This document shows, piece by piece, positions 1-9,520 of a DNA stretch of 64,000 bases. The stretch covers positions 331,861 through 395,860 of the forward strand of contig NZ_JAEFCB010000002.1 of NCBI RefSeq assembly GCF_016405905.1, read 5' to 3'. The stretch is from Variovorax sp. IB41. GTDB taxonomy: Bacteria; Pseudomonadota; Gammaproteobacteria; Burkholderiales; Burkholderiaceae_C. The first letter of the stretch is position 1; every line of letters begins with the position of its first letter. The notes under the pieces were generated by a model that made no database searches, had not been told where the DNA came from, and was given only the letters and a program-made list of their open reading frames with translations. The translations under genes were made by a program, and so were the position numbers.

Positions 1-295
1 CGATGATGATCAGGAGCGGCGCCGCCCAGATCGCCAGCTCGAGCTGCGTGGAGTGGTCCCAGTCGGGGCTGTAGGTGGCCTCCTTGTTCGACTGGCGGTA
101 GCGCCAGGCGAAGAAGATGGTCAGCCCGATCACCGGGATGATGATGATCAGCATCAGCACCGTGGAGACGACGATCAGGCGTCCCTGCTGATTGGCGATG
201 TCGCCGGAGGGGTTCATGAGCACCGTGTTGCAGCCCGCCAGGAAGGCGAGGGGAAGCAAGACGAGCCATCGGCGAAGGGAGTGGAGGGTGGGCAT
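1..295 (-). CDS. cyoA: Ubiquinol oxidase subunit II, N-terminal part (gene runs off the left edge)
   Basis: Subunit II of a cytochrome bo3-type quinol oxidase, an inner-membrane proton-pumping terminal oxidase. Only the first 98 residues are present. ATG at 295 on the minus strand is followed by a lipoprotein signal peptide with lipobox LAGC (Cys22), then a long transmembrane helix around residues 38-60 rich in Ile/Leu/Val, a charged FAWRYR segment, and the start of a second helix (LAIWAAPLL). This lipoprotein, two-helix plan is typical of CyoA. The remaining cyo genes would lie to the left, outside the window. It is transcribed divergently from the MHS transporter. Sure of the family; the copper-site status of the C-terminal domain cannot be seen. 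Confidence 0.88.
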   Translation of the reverse strand, partial: MPTLHSLRRWLVLLPLAFLAGCNTVLMNPSGDIANQQGRLIVVSTVLMLIIIIPVIGLTIFFAWRYRQSNKEATYSPDWDHSTQLELAIWAAPLLIII

Positions 296-477
296 GCCGA
301 AGAGAAAGAAAGAGGTGCGTGGGCTGCGCAAAGACTCCACAATCTACGACCAAAGGGCCTGGCCGCCTATTGGACGTTTTGTCCTATGGCGGGAATCCCC
401 GTTCGGTGAGACGCTTGGAGCCTCTGTTCAATGGTCTACCTTTGTCACTGCCGGTGACACCCGAATTACAAAACGCA
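296..477. promoter_or_regulatory. Divergent intergenic region, cyoA / MHS transporter
   Basis: 182 bases between two divergent start codons, so it should hold promoters for the oxidase operon and the transporter. An A/G-rich AGAGAAAGAAAGAG run lies just upstream of cyoA and, read on the minus strand, is pyrimidine-rich, with no good ribosome-binding site. No clear sigma-70 hexamers or palindromes were recognised. Confidence 0.4.
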
Positions 478-1830
478 ATGACGACGACGTCCAGCATCAG
501 TCCGCAAGGCGCACAGCCTGTGCCGAACACGTCCGGAAACGGCGCCAGCCTGAACCAGAGTGGCGACGCCGATCACTCGCACATCGCCCCGGGCGAGATC
601 GCGGTCGGCGTGATCATCGGCCGTGCTTCCGAGTATTTCGACTTCTTCGTCTACGGCATCGCCTCGGTGCTGGTGTTCCCGTACGTATTCTTCCCGTTCG
701 AGCAGCGCCTGGAGGGAATCCTTTACGCGTTCGTGGTCTTCTCGTTCGCCTTCATCGCGCGGCCGTTCGGAACTGTCATCTCGATGGCGATCCAGCGACG
801 ATTCGGGCGCGAGACCAAGCTCACGATCGCGCTGTTCCTCCTGGGCACCTCCACCGCCGGCATCGCCTTCCTACCGGGCTACGACAGCATCGGCTTCACC
901 GCGATCGTGCTGCTGTCGGTGTTCCGCTTCTGCCAGGGCCTGGCGCTCGGCGGCTCGTGGGACGGCCTGCCCTCTTTGCTGGCGCTGAACGCCCCGCCGA
1001 ACCGCCGCGGCTGGTACGCCATGCTGGGCCAGCTGGGCGCGCCCATCGGCTTTTTCATCGCCAGCGCGCTGTTCGCCTTTCTCTATGCGAGCCTGTCGAT
1101 CAAGGACTTTCTCGACTGGGGCTGGCGCTACACCTTCTACGTGGCCTTCGCGATCAACGTGGTGGCGCTCTTCGCGCGCCTGCGCCTGGTGGCCACCGAA
1201 GAGTATTCGCGCCTGCTCGAAGAGCGCGAACTGCAGCCCACCAGCGTGGTCGAGCTGACCCGCTCTCAGGGGACCAACCTCTTGATCGGCGCGTTCGCCG
1301 CGCTCGCGAGCTACGCGCTGTTCCACCTGATCACCGTGTTCCCGCTCTCGTGGATCACGCTGTACTCGGACCAGTCGATCACCGAATTCCTGGTGGTGCA
1401 GATGATCGGCGCGGTGTTCTGCGCCGGCGGCATCGTGGCTTCGGGCCTGATCGCCGACCGCGTGGGACGCCGTTTCACGCTGGGCGGCCTGGCCGCGCTG
1501 ATCGCGGTGTTCAGCGGCTTCGCGCCCACGCTGCTCGATGGCGGCCGCCTCGGGCAGGACGTGTTCATCCTGCTGGGCTTCGTGCTGCTGGGCCTCTCGT
1601 ACGGCCAGGCGGCCGGTGCCGTGACCTCGAACTTCGAGCCCAAGTACCGCTACACCGGCGCAGCGCTCACGGCCGACCTGGCCTGGCTCATCGGCGCCGC
1701 GTTCGCGCCGCTGGTGGCATTGGGTCTGTCGGCGCACTTCGGGCTGGCGTACGTCAGCGTCTACCTGCTCTCGGGCGCGGCCGGCACGCTCGCGGCGCTG
1801 GGGCTGAACCGGGCGCTGGTGCGCGACTGA
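478..1830 (+). CDS. MFS transporter, metabolite:H+ symporter (MHS) type
   Basis: Predicted 450-residue inner-membrane secondary transporter with about 12 hydrophobic segments. After a polar, Ser/Asn-rich N-terminus (about 45 residues), the first helix begins near VGVIIGRASEYFDFFVYG, a typical MHS-family TM1 with its aromatic-acidic start. A canonical MFS loop (DRVGRRFTLGG) sits mid-C-terminal half; the equivalent loop in the N-terminal half (RRFGRETK) is degenerate. ATG 478 is preferred because upstream in-frame sequence is polar and unlike a transporter. The gene faces cyoA, an arrangement that may link it to respiratory state; this is inference. Substrate unknown: MHS members carry organic acids, osmolytes or aromatic acids. 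A terminator hairpin follows the stop codon. Confidence 0.85.
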   Translation: MTTTSSISPQGAQPVPNTSGNGASLNQSGDADHSHIAPGEIAVGVIIGRASEYFDFFVYGIASVLVFPYVFFPFEQRLEGILYAFVVFSFAFIARPFGTVISMAIQRRFGRETKLTIALFLLGTSTAGIAFLPGYDSIGFTAIVLLSVFRFCQGLALGGSWDGLPSLLALNAPPNRRGWYAMLGQLGAPIGFFIASALFAFLYASLSIKDFLDWGWRYTFYVAFAINVVALFARLRLVATEEYSRLLEERELQPTSVVELTRSQGTNLLIGAFAALASYALFHLITVFPLSWITLYSDQSITEFLVVQMIGAVFCAGGIVASGLIADRVGRRFTLGGLAALIAVFSGFAPTLLDGGRLGQDVFILLGFVLLGLSYGQAAGAVTSNFEPKYRYTGAALTADLAWLIGAAFAPLVALGLSAHFGLAYVSVYLLSGAAGTLAALGLNRALVRD

Positions 1831-1850
1831 CCTCGCCGAAGCTGTCGATG

Positions 1851-1880
1851 AAAAGGGGCCGCTCGGCCCCTTTTTCTTTT
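1851..1880 (+). terminator. Rho-independent terminator after the MHS transporter
   Basis: Inverted repeat AAAAGGGGCC / GGCCCCTTTT with a GCTC loop, followed by more T residues. It begins about 20 bases after the stop codon. The stem is strong and the T tract is clear, so termination of the transporter transcript here is likely. Confidence 0.85.
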
Positions 1881-1916
1881 CCGTGATCGGGGCGCGTGGT
1901 GGCTTAGGATTCGCCC

Positions 1917-2597
1917 ATGTTCGCCGCCGCCATCTTCGACATGGACGGGCTGCTCATCGACTCGGAGCGGCCCATCATGGCCGCCTGGATCGAAGCGGCC
2001 CGCACGCTCGACATCGAGCTTTCACACACCCAGTACCTGCAGGTCGTGGGCCTCGCCACCGTGGAGTCCGAGGTGATCCTCGGCACGCTGCTCGGCGGAC
2101 CCGAGGCCTACCGCCATGCGATCGCGCATGTTCGCAAGCTCTTGCAGCTGGAGCGCTCGGACGGCACACCGCTCTTTCCCATCAAGCCCGGCGCGGCGGA
2201 GTTCCTGGCCGCATTGCGCCAGCGCGGCACGCGCTGCGCTGTGGCGTCGTCGTCCACCAGCGGGCAGATCCAGGCCTGCCTCGGCAGTCTCGACGTGCTC
2301 CATCACTTCGATGCCTTCGCGGGCGGCGACGAAGTGGCACGCGCCAAGCCCGACCCGGCGCTCTACCTGCTCGCGGCTTCGCGCCTGGGCGTGGACCCGG
2401 CAGAGTGCATCGCCTTCGAGGACAGCGAGAACGGCGCCAAGGCCGCGCTGGCCGCGGGCCTGCGCGTGGTGATCGTGCCGGACCTGAAGCACCCGCCCGC
2501 GTCGATCGTCGAGCGGGCGTTCCATGTGCTCGCGTCGCTGCACGACGCGACGCCGCACCTGCCGCGCTGGTTCCCCGGCGAACTGCTGCAGCCGTGA
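1917..2597 (+). CDS. HAD-superfamily hydrolase, subfamily IA (phosphatase / beta-phosphoglucomutase-like)
   Basis: 226-residue cytosolic haloacid-dehalogenase-like enzyme. Motif I is FDMDGLLIDSE, with nucleophile Asp8 and Asp10. A cap insertion follows (residues about 15-85), then motif II with the SSS stretch near residue 110, motif III Lys in ARAKPDP near 145, and motif IV acidic residues in FEDSENGAKAA near 170. The order and spacing fit subfamily IA phosphatases such as YcjU/YniC/Gph. The substrate is likely a small phosphorylated sugar or glycolate, but cannot be chosen from sequence. ATG 1917 has AGGA about 9 bases upstream. The gene sits alone between a terminator and the convergent aldehyde oxidoreductase operon. 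Confidence 0.88.
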   Translation: MFAAAIFDMDGLLIDSERPIMAAWIEAARTLDIELSHTQYLQVVGLATVESEVILGTLLGGPEAYRHAIAHVRKLLQLERSDGTPLFPIKPGAAEFLAALRQRGTRCAVASSSTSGQIQACLGSLDVLHHFDAFAGGDEVARAKPDPALYLLAASRLGVDPAECIAFEDSENGAKAALAAGLRVVIVPDLKHPPASIVERAFHVLASLHDATPHLPRWFPGELLQP

Positions 2598-2651
2598 TCC
2601 GGCGCGCGCTGCGCCGAGCCGCGTGCGCAGCACAGGCCGCCGCGTCCTCGC

Positions 2652-4862
2652 TCACGCCATCGGCGGCAGGCCGGCGAGCAGCTTGTCCAGCGTGATCGGA
2701 TAGTCGCGCACCCGCACGCCCGTCGCGTTGTAGACCGCATTGGCCACCGCGGCCGCGACGCCGCACATGCCCAGCTCGCCCACGCCCTTGGCCTTCATCG
2801 GCGAAGAGATCGGGTCCGTCTCGTCCAGGAAAATCACGTCCTGGTGCGGGATGTCGGCATGCACCGGCACCTCGTAGCCGGCCAGGTCGTGGTTGACGAA
2901 AAAGCCATGGCGCTTGTCGAGCGCCAGCTCCTCCATGAGCGCGCCGCCCACGCCCATCGTCATCGCGCCGATCACCTGGCTGCGCGCGGACTTCGGGTTG
3001 AGGATGCGGCCCGCGGCGCACACCGCCAGCATGCGCCGCACGCGGATCTCGCCGGTCGCCGCATCGACGCCGACTTCCACGAAGTGCGCCCCGAAGGTGG
3101 ACTGCTGGTACTTCTTGTCCAGGTCGCCGTACTCGATGCCGTCTTCGGCCGAGAGGCCTTCGGCGCCCGCGGCCTCGGCCAGCGCCACCGAGCGCCCGCC
3201 GGCGCGCACCATGCCGTCCGAGAATTGCGCCTCGCCGACGGGCAGGCCCAGCTTGCCCGCCACCGCTTCGCGCAGCTTCATGCACGCGGCATAGACGCCC
3301 GAGGTCGAGTTGTTGGCGCCCCATTGCCCGCCCGAGCCGGCCGAGACCGGATAGGCCGAATCCCCCAGCCGCACCGACACCTTGTCCAGCGTCACGCCCA
3401 TGGTTTCGGCCGCGGTCTGCGCAATGATGGTGTACGACCCGGTGCCGATGTCGGTCATGTCCGTCTCCACCGTGACCATGCCCCGGTTGTCCAGCCGCAC
3501 GCGCGCGGCCGACTTGGTGAGCAGGTTGTTGCGGAACGCGGCGGCCACGCCCATGCCGACGAGCCAGCGCCCGTCGCGCCGCTGCGCAGGCGCCGCATTG
3601 CGCTGGCTCCAGCCGAAGCGCTCGGCGCCCATGCGCAGGCATTCGTTCAGCCGGCGTTGCGAGAAGGGGCGCTCGGGCTTCTCGGGATCGACCTGCGTGT
3701 CGTTGAGCACGCGAAACTGCACCGGGTCGAGCTTGAGCTTTTCGGCCATCTCGTCCATGGCGATCTCCAGCGCCATCAGGCCCGGCGCCTCGCCGGGCGC
3801 GCGCATGGCATTGCCCTCGGGCAGGTCCAGCACGGCCAGGCGCGTGGTGGTCAGGCGGTTGGCGCCGGCGTACAGCAGCCGGGTCTGGTTGACCGCCGTC
3901 TCGGCCTGCCCGCCGGGCAGGTCGCCCGACCAGCCTTCGTGCGCGATGGCGGTGATGCGCCCGTCCTGCGCTGCGCCGATGCGGATGCGCTGGATCGTGG
4001 CCGGCCGGTGCGTGGTGTTGTTCATCATCAGCGGCCGCTGCAGCGCCACCTTCACCGGGCGCTTGGCCGCGCGTGCGCCGAGCGCGGCGAGCACCGCGTC
4101 CGCCCGCACGAAGAGCTTGCCGCCGAAGCCGCCGCCCACGAAGGGCGAGACCAGGCGCACCTTGTCCTTCGCGATGCCCAGCGTCTTGGCGACGTCGCCG
4201 ACGCCCCAGGCGATCATCTGATTGGAGGTCCAGATCGTCAGCTTGTCGCCCTGCCACTGCGCGATGGAGGCGTGCGGCTCCATCATCGCGTGCGATTCGT
4301 CGGGCGTGGTGTAGGTGGCGTCCAACTGCACGGGCGCCGCGGCGAATGCGCCCGCGAAATCGCCGGTCTTGGTCTGCGGCTCGCCCGAGAACGGATTGGG
4401 CTTGGGCATCTGCGCGCCCTCCTTCTCTGCGGCCAGGTCGAAGCGGCCGGGCGAACGCTCGTACGCGATGCGCACCAGCTGCGCCGCGGCGCGCGCCTGC
4501 TCGAAGGTGTTTGCGACCACCAAGGCCACCGCCTGGTGGTAGTGGTCGACCTCGGGGCCTGCGAGCAGCTTGGCGGTGTTGAAGTCGCCCTTGCCCAGCT
4601 TGCCGGCATTGCGCGCGGTGACGATCGCCAGCACGCCGGGCGCGGCTTGTGCTGCGGCCAGGTCCATCGAGGCGATGCGGCCTTTGGCGATGCCTGCGCC
4701 CACGACATAGCCGTAGGCCGCGCGCGGCACCTCGGTGTTGCGTTCGTAGGCGTAGCGCGCGGTGCCGGTGGTCTTGAGCGGACCGTCGATCCGGTCGGTC
4801 GGCTTGCCGATGACCTTCAGCTGGTCGATCGGGTTGGTGGTGGCGGGTGTGTCGAATTTCAT
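2652..4862 (-). CDS. paoC: Aldehyde oxidoreductase, molybdenum-binding subunit (PaoC-type)
   Basis: 736-residue large subunit of a xanthine-oxidase-family molybdo-hydroxylase, binding the molybdopterin cytosine dinucleotide cofactor. It contains the glycine-rich FVGGGFGGK segment, the MRAPGEAPGLMALE segment, and the C-terminal catalytic-base motif KGVGELG, with Glu near residue 696, matching the active-site Glu of E. coli PaoC. Known PaoABC is a periplasmic alpha-beta-gamma trimer that oxidises aromatic aldehydes to acids. ATG 4862 was chosen because an AGGAG site lies just upstream, 3 bases after the paoB stop codon. Last gene of paoABC. A PaoD/XdhC-type cofactor-insertion chaperone does not follow, unlike in E. 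coli. Confidence 0.92.
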   Translation of the reverse strand: MKFDTPATTNPIDQLKVIGKPTDRIDGPLKTTGTARYAYERNTEVPRAAYGYVVGAGIAKGRIASMDLAAAQAAPGVLAIVTARNAGKLGKGDFNTAKLLAGPEVDHYHQAVALVVANTFEQARAAAQLVRIAYERSPGRFDLAAEKEGAQMPKPNPFSGEPQTKTGDFAGAFAAAPVQLDATYTTPDESHAMMEPHASIAQWQGDKLTIWTSNQMIAWGVGDVAKTLGIAKDKVRLVSPFVGGGFGGKLFVRADAVLAALGARAAKRPVKVALQRPLMMNNTTHRPATIQRIRIGAAQDGRITAIAHEGWSGDLPGGQAETAVNQTRLLYAGANRLTTTRLAVLDLPEGNAMRAPGEAPGLMALEIAMDEMAEKLKLDPVQFRVLNDTQVDPEKPERPFSQRRLNECLRMGAERFGWSQRNAAPAQRRDGRWLVGMGVAAAFRNNLLTKSAARVRLDNRGMVTVETDMTDIGTGSYTIIAQTAAETMGVTLDKVSVRLGDSAYPVSAGSGGQWGANNSTSGVYAACMKLREAVAGKLGLPVGEAQFSDGMVRAGGRSVALAEAAGAEGLSAEDGIEYGDLDKKYQQSTFGAHFVEVGVDAATGEIRVRRMLAVCAAGRILNPKSARSQVIGAMTMGVGGALMEELALDKRHGFFVNHDLAGYEVPVHADIPHQDVIFLDETDPISSPMKAKGVGELGMCGVAAAVANAVYNATGVRVRDYPITLDKLLAGLPPMA

Positions 4863-4864
4863 GC

Positions 4865-5815
4865 TCAGCTCCTGGCCTGTGCCAACGCCGCGGCCAGCGC
4901 GCGTTCGGCCAATGGCAACTTGAATGCGTTGTCGTGGGTGGGCTGCGCGTCCGCGAGCAGCGTGGCCGTGACCGCCTTGGCGCCTTGCGGCATCGCGGCC
5001 TCCGCCGCTTCCACGCGCCACGGCTTGTGCGCGACACCGCCCAGCGCAACGCGTCCCGATCCGTCGCGCTGCACGATGGCCGCGACCGAAACCAGCGCGA
5101 AGGCGTAGGAGGCCCGGTCGCGGACCTTGCGGTAGATGTGCGTGCCGCCGATGGGCTTGGGCAGCGTGACGCCGGTGATGAGCTCGTCCCGCTCGAGCGC
5201 CGTCTCGATGTGCGGCGTGTCGCCGGGCAGGCGATGGAAGTCGGCGATCGGGATCACGCGCGTGCGTCCGTCGGGTCGAACCGTTTCCACGGCCGCGTCC
5301 AGCACGCGCATCGCCACCGCCATGTCGCTCGGGTTCGTCGCGATGCAGGCCTTGCTGCCGCCGACGACCGCGAGCTGGCGCGTCACGCCGCCGATGGCGC
5401 TGCAGCCGCTGCCGGGGCGGCGCTTGTTGCAGGGCTGGTCGGTGTCGTAGAAGTAGGCGCAGCGCGTGCGCTGCAGCAGGTTGCCCGCGGTCGTGGCCTT
5501 GTTGCGCAGCTGGCCCGAGGCGCCCGCCAGGAGGGCCCGCGAGAGGATGCCGTAGTCGCGCCGGATGCGCTCGTCCGCGGCCAGGTCGGTGTTGCGCACC
5601 AGGGCGCCGATGCGAAGGCCGCCCTCGGGCGTCGGCGCGATCCGGTCCAACGCCAGGCCGTTCACGTCCACCAGGTGCACCGGGGCCTCGATCTGCAGCT
5701 TCATCAGGTCCAGCAGGTTGGTGCCGCCGGCGATGAACTTGGCGCCGGGGTTCGCGGCAATCGCCGCCGCGGCCTGCGTGGCCGATTGCGCGCGCTCGTA
5801 GGTAAAAGGTTTCAT
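4865..5815 (-). CDS. paoB: Aldehyde oxidoreductase, FAD-binding subunit (PaoB-type, with extra Fe-S cluster motif)
   Basis: 316-residue FAD subunit of the CO-dehydrogenase/xanthine-oxidase medium-chain type. FAD-binding motifs are [13 protein letters not shown] (near residue 26) and the downstream [12 protein letters not shown] region. A cysteine cluster around residues 118-140 ([11 protein letters not shown], then PGSGCSA) matches the insertion that carries a [4Fe-4S] cluster in E. coli PaoB and is absent from ordinary xanthine dehydrogenases. The ATG at 5815 overlaps the paoA stop codon (ATGA), indicating translational coupling. It passes electrons between the molybdenum/2Fe-2S subunits and FAD. 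Confidence 0.92.
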   Translation of the reverse strand: MKPFTYERAQSATQAAAAIAANPGAKFIAGGTNLLDLMKLQIEAPVHLVDVNGLALDRIAPTPEGGLRIGALVRNTDLAADERIRRDYGILSRALLAGASGQLRNKATTAGNLLQRTRCAYFYDTDQPCNKRRPGSGCSAIGGVTRQLAVVGGSKACIATNPSDMAVAMRVLDAAVETVRPDGRTRVIPIADFHRLPGDTPHIETALERDELITGVTLPKPIGGTHIYRKVRDRASYAFALVSVAAIVQRDGSGRVALGGVAHKPWRVEAAEAAMPQGAKAVTATLLADAQPTHDNAFKLPLAERALAAALAQARS

Positions 5816-6465
5816 GCCCGGCTCCCGGCCACCTCGGTGATGGCTTCCACGATGTTGGAATAGGCGCCGCATCGGCAGATGTTGCCGCTCATGCGCTCGC
5901 GAAGCTCCTCGGCCGAAAGGATCGGCCTGGCAGTGAGGTCGGCGCTCACATGGCTCGGCACGCCGCGCTTGACCTCGTCGATCACCCCTACGGCCGAGCA
6001 GATCTGGCCCGGCGTGCAGTAGCCGCACTGGTAGCCGTCGTGCTTGACGAAGGCGGCCTGCAGCGGGTGCATGTTCTGCGGCGTGCCCAGCCCCTCGATG
6101 GTGGTGACCTGCGCGCCGTCGTGCATGACCGCGAGCGTGAGGCACGAATTGATCCGCCTCCCGTCCACGATCACCGTGCAGGCGCCGCATTGGCCGTGGT
6201 CGCAGCCCTTCTTGGTGCCGCTCAGGTGCAGGTGCTCGCGCAAGGCGTCCAGCAAGGTGGTGCGGGTGTCCAGCTCCAGCGGGTGCGCGGTGCCGTTGAC
6301 GTTCAGCGACAGCTTCATCCGGGGCGAGGGGCCCGCCGGTGGCGCGCTCGAGGCCGGCGCGGCCACGGCGGGCGTGGGCGACGACACCGCGGCCGCGGTG
6401 GCGGTCGCGGCGCTGACGATGAGGGCGTTGCGTCGCGAGATCAAGGGGATCGTGGGGCTTTCCAT
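5812..6465 (-). CDS. paoA: Aldehyde oxidoreductase, [2Fe-2S] subunit with Tat signal (PaoA-type)
   Basis: 217-residue iron-sulfur subunit. It starts with a twin-arginine signal (SRRNAL near residues 10-15, then an Ala-rich hydrophobic stretch to about residue 40), so the folded complex is exported by the Tat pathway. The plant-type ferredoxin cluster follows ([16 protein letters not shown] plus a fourth Cys at NSCLTLAV). The C-terminal helical-bundle cluster has CGYCTPGQ and CRCGAYSN. Sequence and plan are very close to E. coli PaoA/YagT. ATG 6465 was chosen over an upstream in-frame ATG (6588) because it is preceded by AGGAG and places the Tat motif properly. First gene of paoABC; overlaps paoB by 4 bases. 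Confidence 0.93.
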   Translation of the reverse strand: MESPTIPLISRRNALIVSAATATAAAVSSPTPAVAAPASSAPPAGPSPRMKLSLNVNGTAHPLELDTRTTLLDALREHLHLSGTKKGCDHGQCGACTVIVDGRRINSCLTLAVMHDGAQVTTIEGLGTPQNMHPLQAAFVKHDGYQCGYCTPGQICSAVGVIDEVKRGVPSHVSADLTARPILSAEELRERMSGNICRCGAYSNIVEAITEVAGSRA

Positions 6466-6506
6466 GGGGGCTCCTGTCGTTCGGGGTTCGGAGGGGGCGG
6501 ATGCGC

Positions 6507-6586
6507 GTCGGCAATCACTGCTGATATCGCGAGCCTGCTGCGATGGCAATAGGAGACCGGCTGCTCTTGCCGGTCGATTTGCCGAC
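6507..6586. promoter_or_regulatory. Nested inverted repeats upstream of paoA
   Basis: In the 209-base gap between the AraC-type gene and paoA there is a perfect 7-bp hairpin GACCGGC/GCCGGTC (6555-6575) inside a GGCAA/TTGCC pair (6545-6549 and 6579-6583). A longer pair GTCGGCAA/TTGCCGAC spans 6507-6586. GGCAA occurs as a direct repeat (6510, 6545), which could suit an AraC-family dimer site. It may equally be a leader RNA structure or a weak terminator for the upstream gene. Confidence 0.35.
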
Positions 6587-6674
6587 ATCGTGGGGCGCGG
6601 CTGGGCGCGGGCCCTTCAAAGCATTCTTCTGGAGCGGGTCGCGCATCGATAGCGCATTTCGCTCCTTTTCTTGC

Positions 6675-7646
6675 CTATTCCGATGAACTCGAAACGCCGT
6701 GCGCCGCCACCGCGGGGCTCGCTGTCCCGCCCCGCAGCACCTCGACGTCTCTCTTGGGCGGTGCGCCGAACAGCCGGCTGTATTCGCGGCTGAACTGCGA
6801 CGGGCTTTCGTAGCCGACCTTGAAGGCGGCGGTGGCTGCGTCGAAGTGTTCGTTCAGCATCAGGCGCCTGGCCTCGTTCAATCGCAGCCACTTCTGGTAC
6901 TGCAGCGGGCTCATCGCGGTGAGCTGGCGAAAGTGATGGTGAAACGTGGGCGCGCTCATCTGCACGCGGCCCGCCAGGTCTTCCACGCGAAGTGGCGAGG
7001 CGTAGTTCAGCTTGAGCCAGTCGATGGCCCTGGCGATCCGGTGGCCCTGCCCGTCCACCGCGGCGATCTGGCGCAGCTTGGCGGACTGGTCGCTCATGAG
7101 CAGCCGGTAATGGATTTCGCGGTGGATCAACGGCGCGAGAACCGGAATCGCGTCGGGTTCATCGAGCAAGTCCAGCAGCCGCGCGATGGGCGCCAGCAGC
7201 GTGGGCGTTGCCGTGCCGATTCCCACGCCGACGCCCAGCTCGGCGCGGCGGCCACGAGGCGGCTGCAGGCTGCCTTGCGCGGCCAGTTCGGCCAGCGTGC
7301 GCACGTCCAGCTTCAGCACCATGCCCAGGCACGGCTGCGCCGCGCTCGCGCTGCGCACCTCGGAATTGGCGGGCATGTCCAGCGAGGTGACGAGAAAGCG
7401 CGAGGTGTCGTACGGGTAGGCCGCGCCGCCCACCCACATCTGCTTGGCGCCCTGCGCAACGAGCACGATGCTGGGCTCGATCATGCAGACGACCGGCGGC
7501 GCGGGCGCGTCGCGCCGAAAGAAGCTCAGGCCGGCGATCGGCGTGTCGCAGTCGCCCATGCGCGGCATGCGCGCGCCGATGATCCGCGCCATCGCTTCAT
7601 GCGGCGATGTGCTTGGAGCGAGGGTGTCGTGAGGACCGGGCGTCAT
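6675..7646 (-). CDS. AraC-family transcriptional regulator, likely controlling paoABC
   Basis: 323-residue regulator. Residues about 30-190 form the AraC-type N-terminal ligand-binding domain found in E. coli YqhC (aldehyde-responsive): note the FFRRD, PSIVLVAQGAKQM and YPYDTSRFLVTSLDMP segments. Residues about 220-310 carry two helix-turn-helix motifs with the AraC signature (LAGRVQMSAPTFHHHFRQ, then VGYESPSQFSREYSRLFG). It sits immediately upstream of and on the same strand as paoABC. A role as an aldehyde-responsive activator of that operon is inferred from context and the YqhC resemblance. A start further downstream (for example Met19) is possible. Confidence 0.88.
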   Translation of the reverse strand: MTPGPHDTLAPSTSPHEAMARIIGARMPRMGDCDTPIAGLSFFRRDAPAPPVVCMIEPSIVLVAQGAKQMWVGGAAYPYDTSRFLVTSLDMPANSEVRSASAAQPCLGMVLKLDVRTLAELAAQGSLQPPRGRRAELGVGVGIGTATPTLLAPIARLLDLLDEPDAIPVLAPLIHREIHYRLLMSDQSAKLRQIAAVDGQGHRIARAIDWLKLNYASPLRVEDLAGRVQMSAPTFHHHFRQLTAMSPLQYQKWLRLNEARRLMLNEHFDAATAAFKVGYESPSQFSREYSRLFGAPPKRDVEVLRGGTASPAVAAHGVSSSSE

Positions 7647-7778
7647 GTCGGCGAGGCTTGCGCGAGCACTCTACCCGCGGGCCCGTGCGCGATCCACAAA
7701 AAGCGTGCGCCCTCAGAGGAACAGGCAAGAAATCCAGCGGTGTGCGCAATCTCCGAGCGCCGCTCGCGCGAGCCCGGC

Positions 7779-8776
7779 TCAGAGCACTTCGTCGCGCAGC
7801 TGCGGAAACACTTTCGAGACCTTCGCGAGCAGGTAGTCGCCGTAGCGCCCGCTGAAGGCGTGTACGTTGGCGCGGTCCCAGCGCTCGGCGCTGTCGTCCA
7901 GCGCCTGTGCGCCCGCGAGGCCCTCGATGCGCTGCACGCGCGTCTCGAAGTTCGGATCGAAGAACAGCGGAAACGACAGCCGGTCGCGCCCCGAGGTGTT
8001 GCGCTTGACGCGGTGCGGCGTCGACTTGTAGAGCCCGCCGGTCATGCGGTCGAGCATGTCGCCGATGTTGCAGACGAAGGAGCCGGCGATCGGCGGCGCG
8101 TCGATCCAGCCGCCCGGCGTATGCACCGCGAGTCCGCCGACGTTGTCCTGGTGCAGGATCGTGAGCAGCCCGTAGTCGGTGTGCTCGCCGACGCCCCATT
8201 GCACGTCGAGCCCTTCGGGCACGGGCTGCGAGGGGTAGTTGAAGAGGCGGAAGAGGATCAGCGGATCGGCCGTGTAGCGCTCGGCGAAGTACGCAGCGGG
8301 CAGGTCGAGGCTCAGCGCGATGCCTTCCATCAGGCGATGGCCGAGTTGCGTCACCGCGGCCATGTACTCGAGGATGGTCTCGCGAAAGCCCGGCACGTCG
8401 GGAAAGAGGTTGGGCCCATGCACCGGCGTCTTCGCCTGCACCAGCGGGTGCGTGGCGGGCAACTCGGTGCCGAGGTAAAGCCCTTCTTTCCAGTCGGGCC
8501 GGCCCGAAGTCAGCTCGCCGCCGAGCGGGAAGAAGCCGCGCCACGCACGCCCGCCGAGGGCCATGCGCCACTGCATCTTGGTTTCCTCGGGCAGCTCGAA
8601 GAATTGGTGGCTCAGCACTTCGAGTCGCTGCACCAGCGCCGCATCGACGCCGTGGCCCGTGACGTAGAAGAAGCCGTGCGCGCGGCAGGCGGCGCCGATC
8701 TGCGCGGCCACCTCGTCGCGCCCGGGCGCACCGGCCACGAGCGGCGCGACGTCGATGAGGGGAAGGGATGCGTCGG

Positions 8777-8780
<4 letters not shown>
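7779..8780 (-). CDS. 2-oxoglutarate/Fe(II)-dependent dioxygenase, isopenicillin-N-synthase-like
   Basis: 333-residue soluble oxygenase. The N-terminal DIOX_N region (IDVAPLV...[11 protein letters not shown]) precedes the double-stranded beta-helix core. The Fe ligands are H and D in [11 protein letters not shown] and a distal His in STPHRVKRN; the 2-oxoglutarate-binding Arg-x-Ser is in [14 protein letters not shown]. Length and motifs match the IPNS/gibberellin-oxidase-like family. Its ATG overlaps the stop of the ABC ATPase gene (ATGA), so it is the last gene of the amino-acid transporter operon. A role in hydroxylating or oxidatively breaking down the imported amino acid or derivative is inferred; the substrate is unknown. 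Confidence 0.9.

Positions 8781-9516
<736 letters not shown>

Positions 9517-9520
<4 letters not shown>

Noticed and set aside
120..170. ATGATGATC-type repeats near the left edge
   Set aside because: They encode the Ile/Met-rich transmembrane helix of CyoA on the minus strand.
2844..5108. Long open frame antisense to paoC/paoB (754 codons)
   Set aside because: Composition is Arg/His/Ala-rich with no family motifs; it mirrors the codon bias of the real paoBC genes on the other strand.
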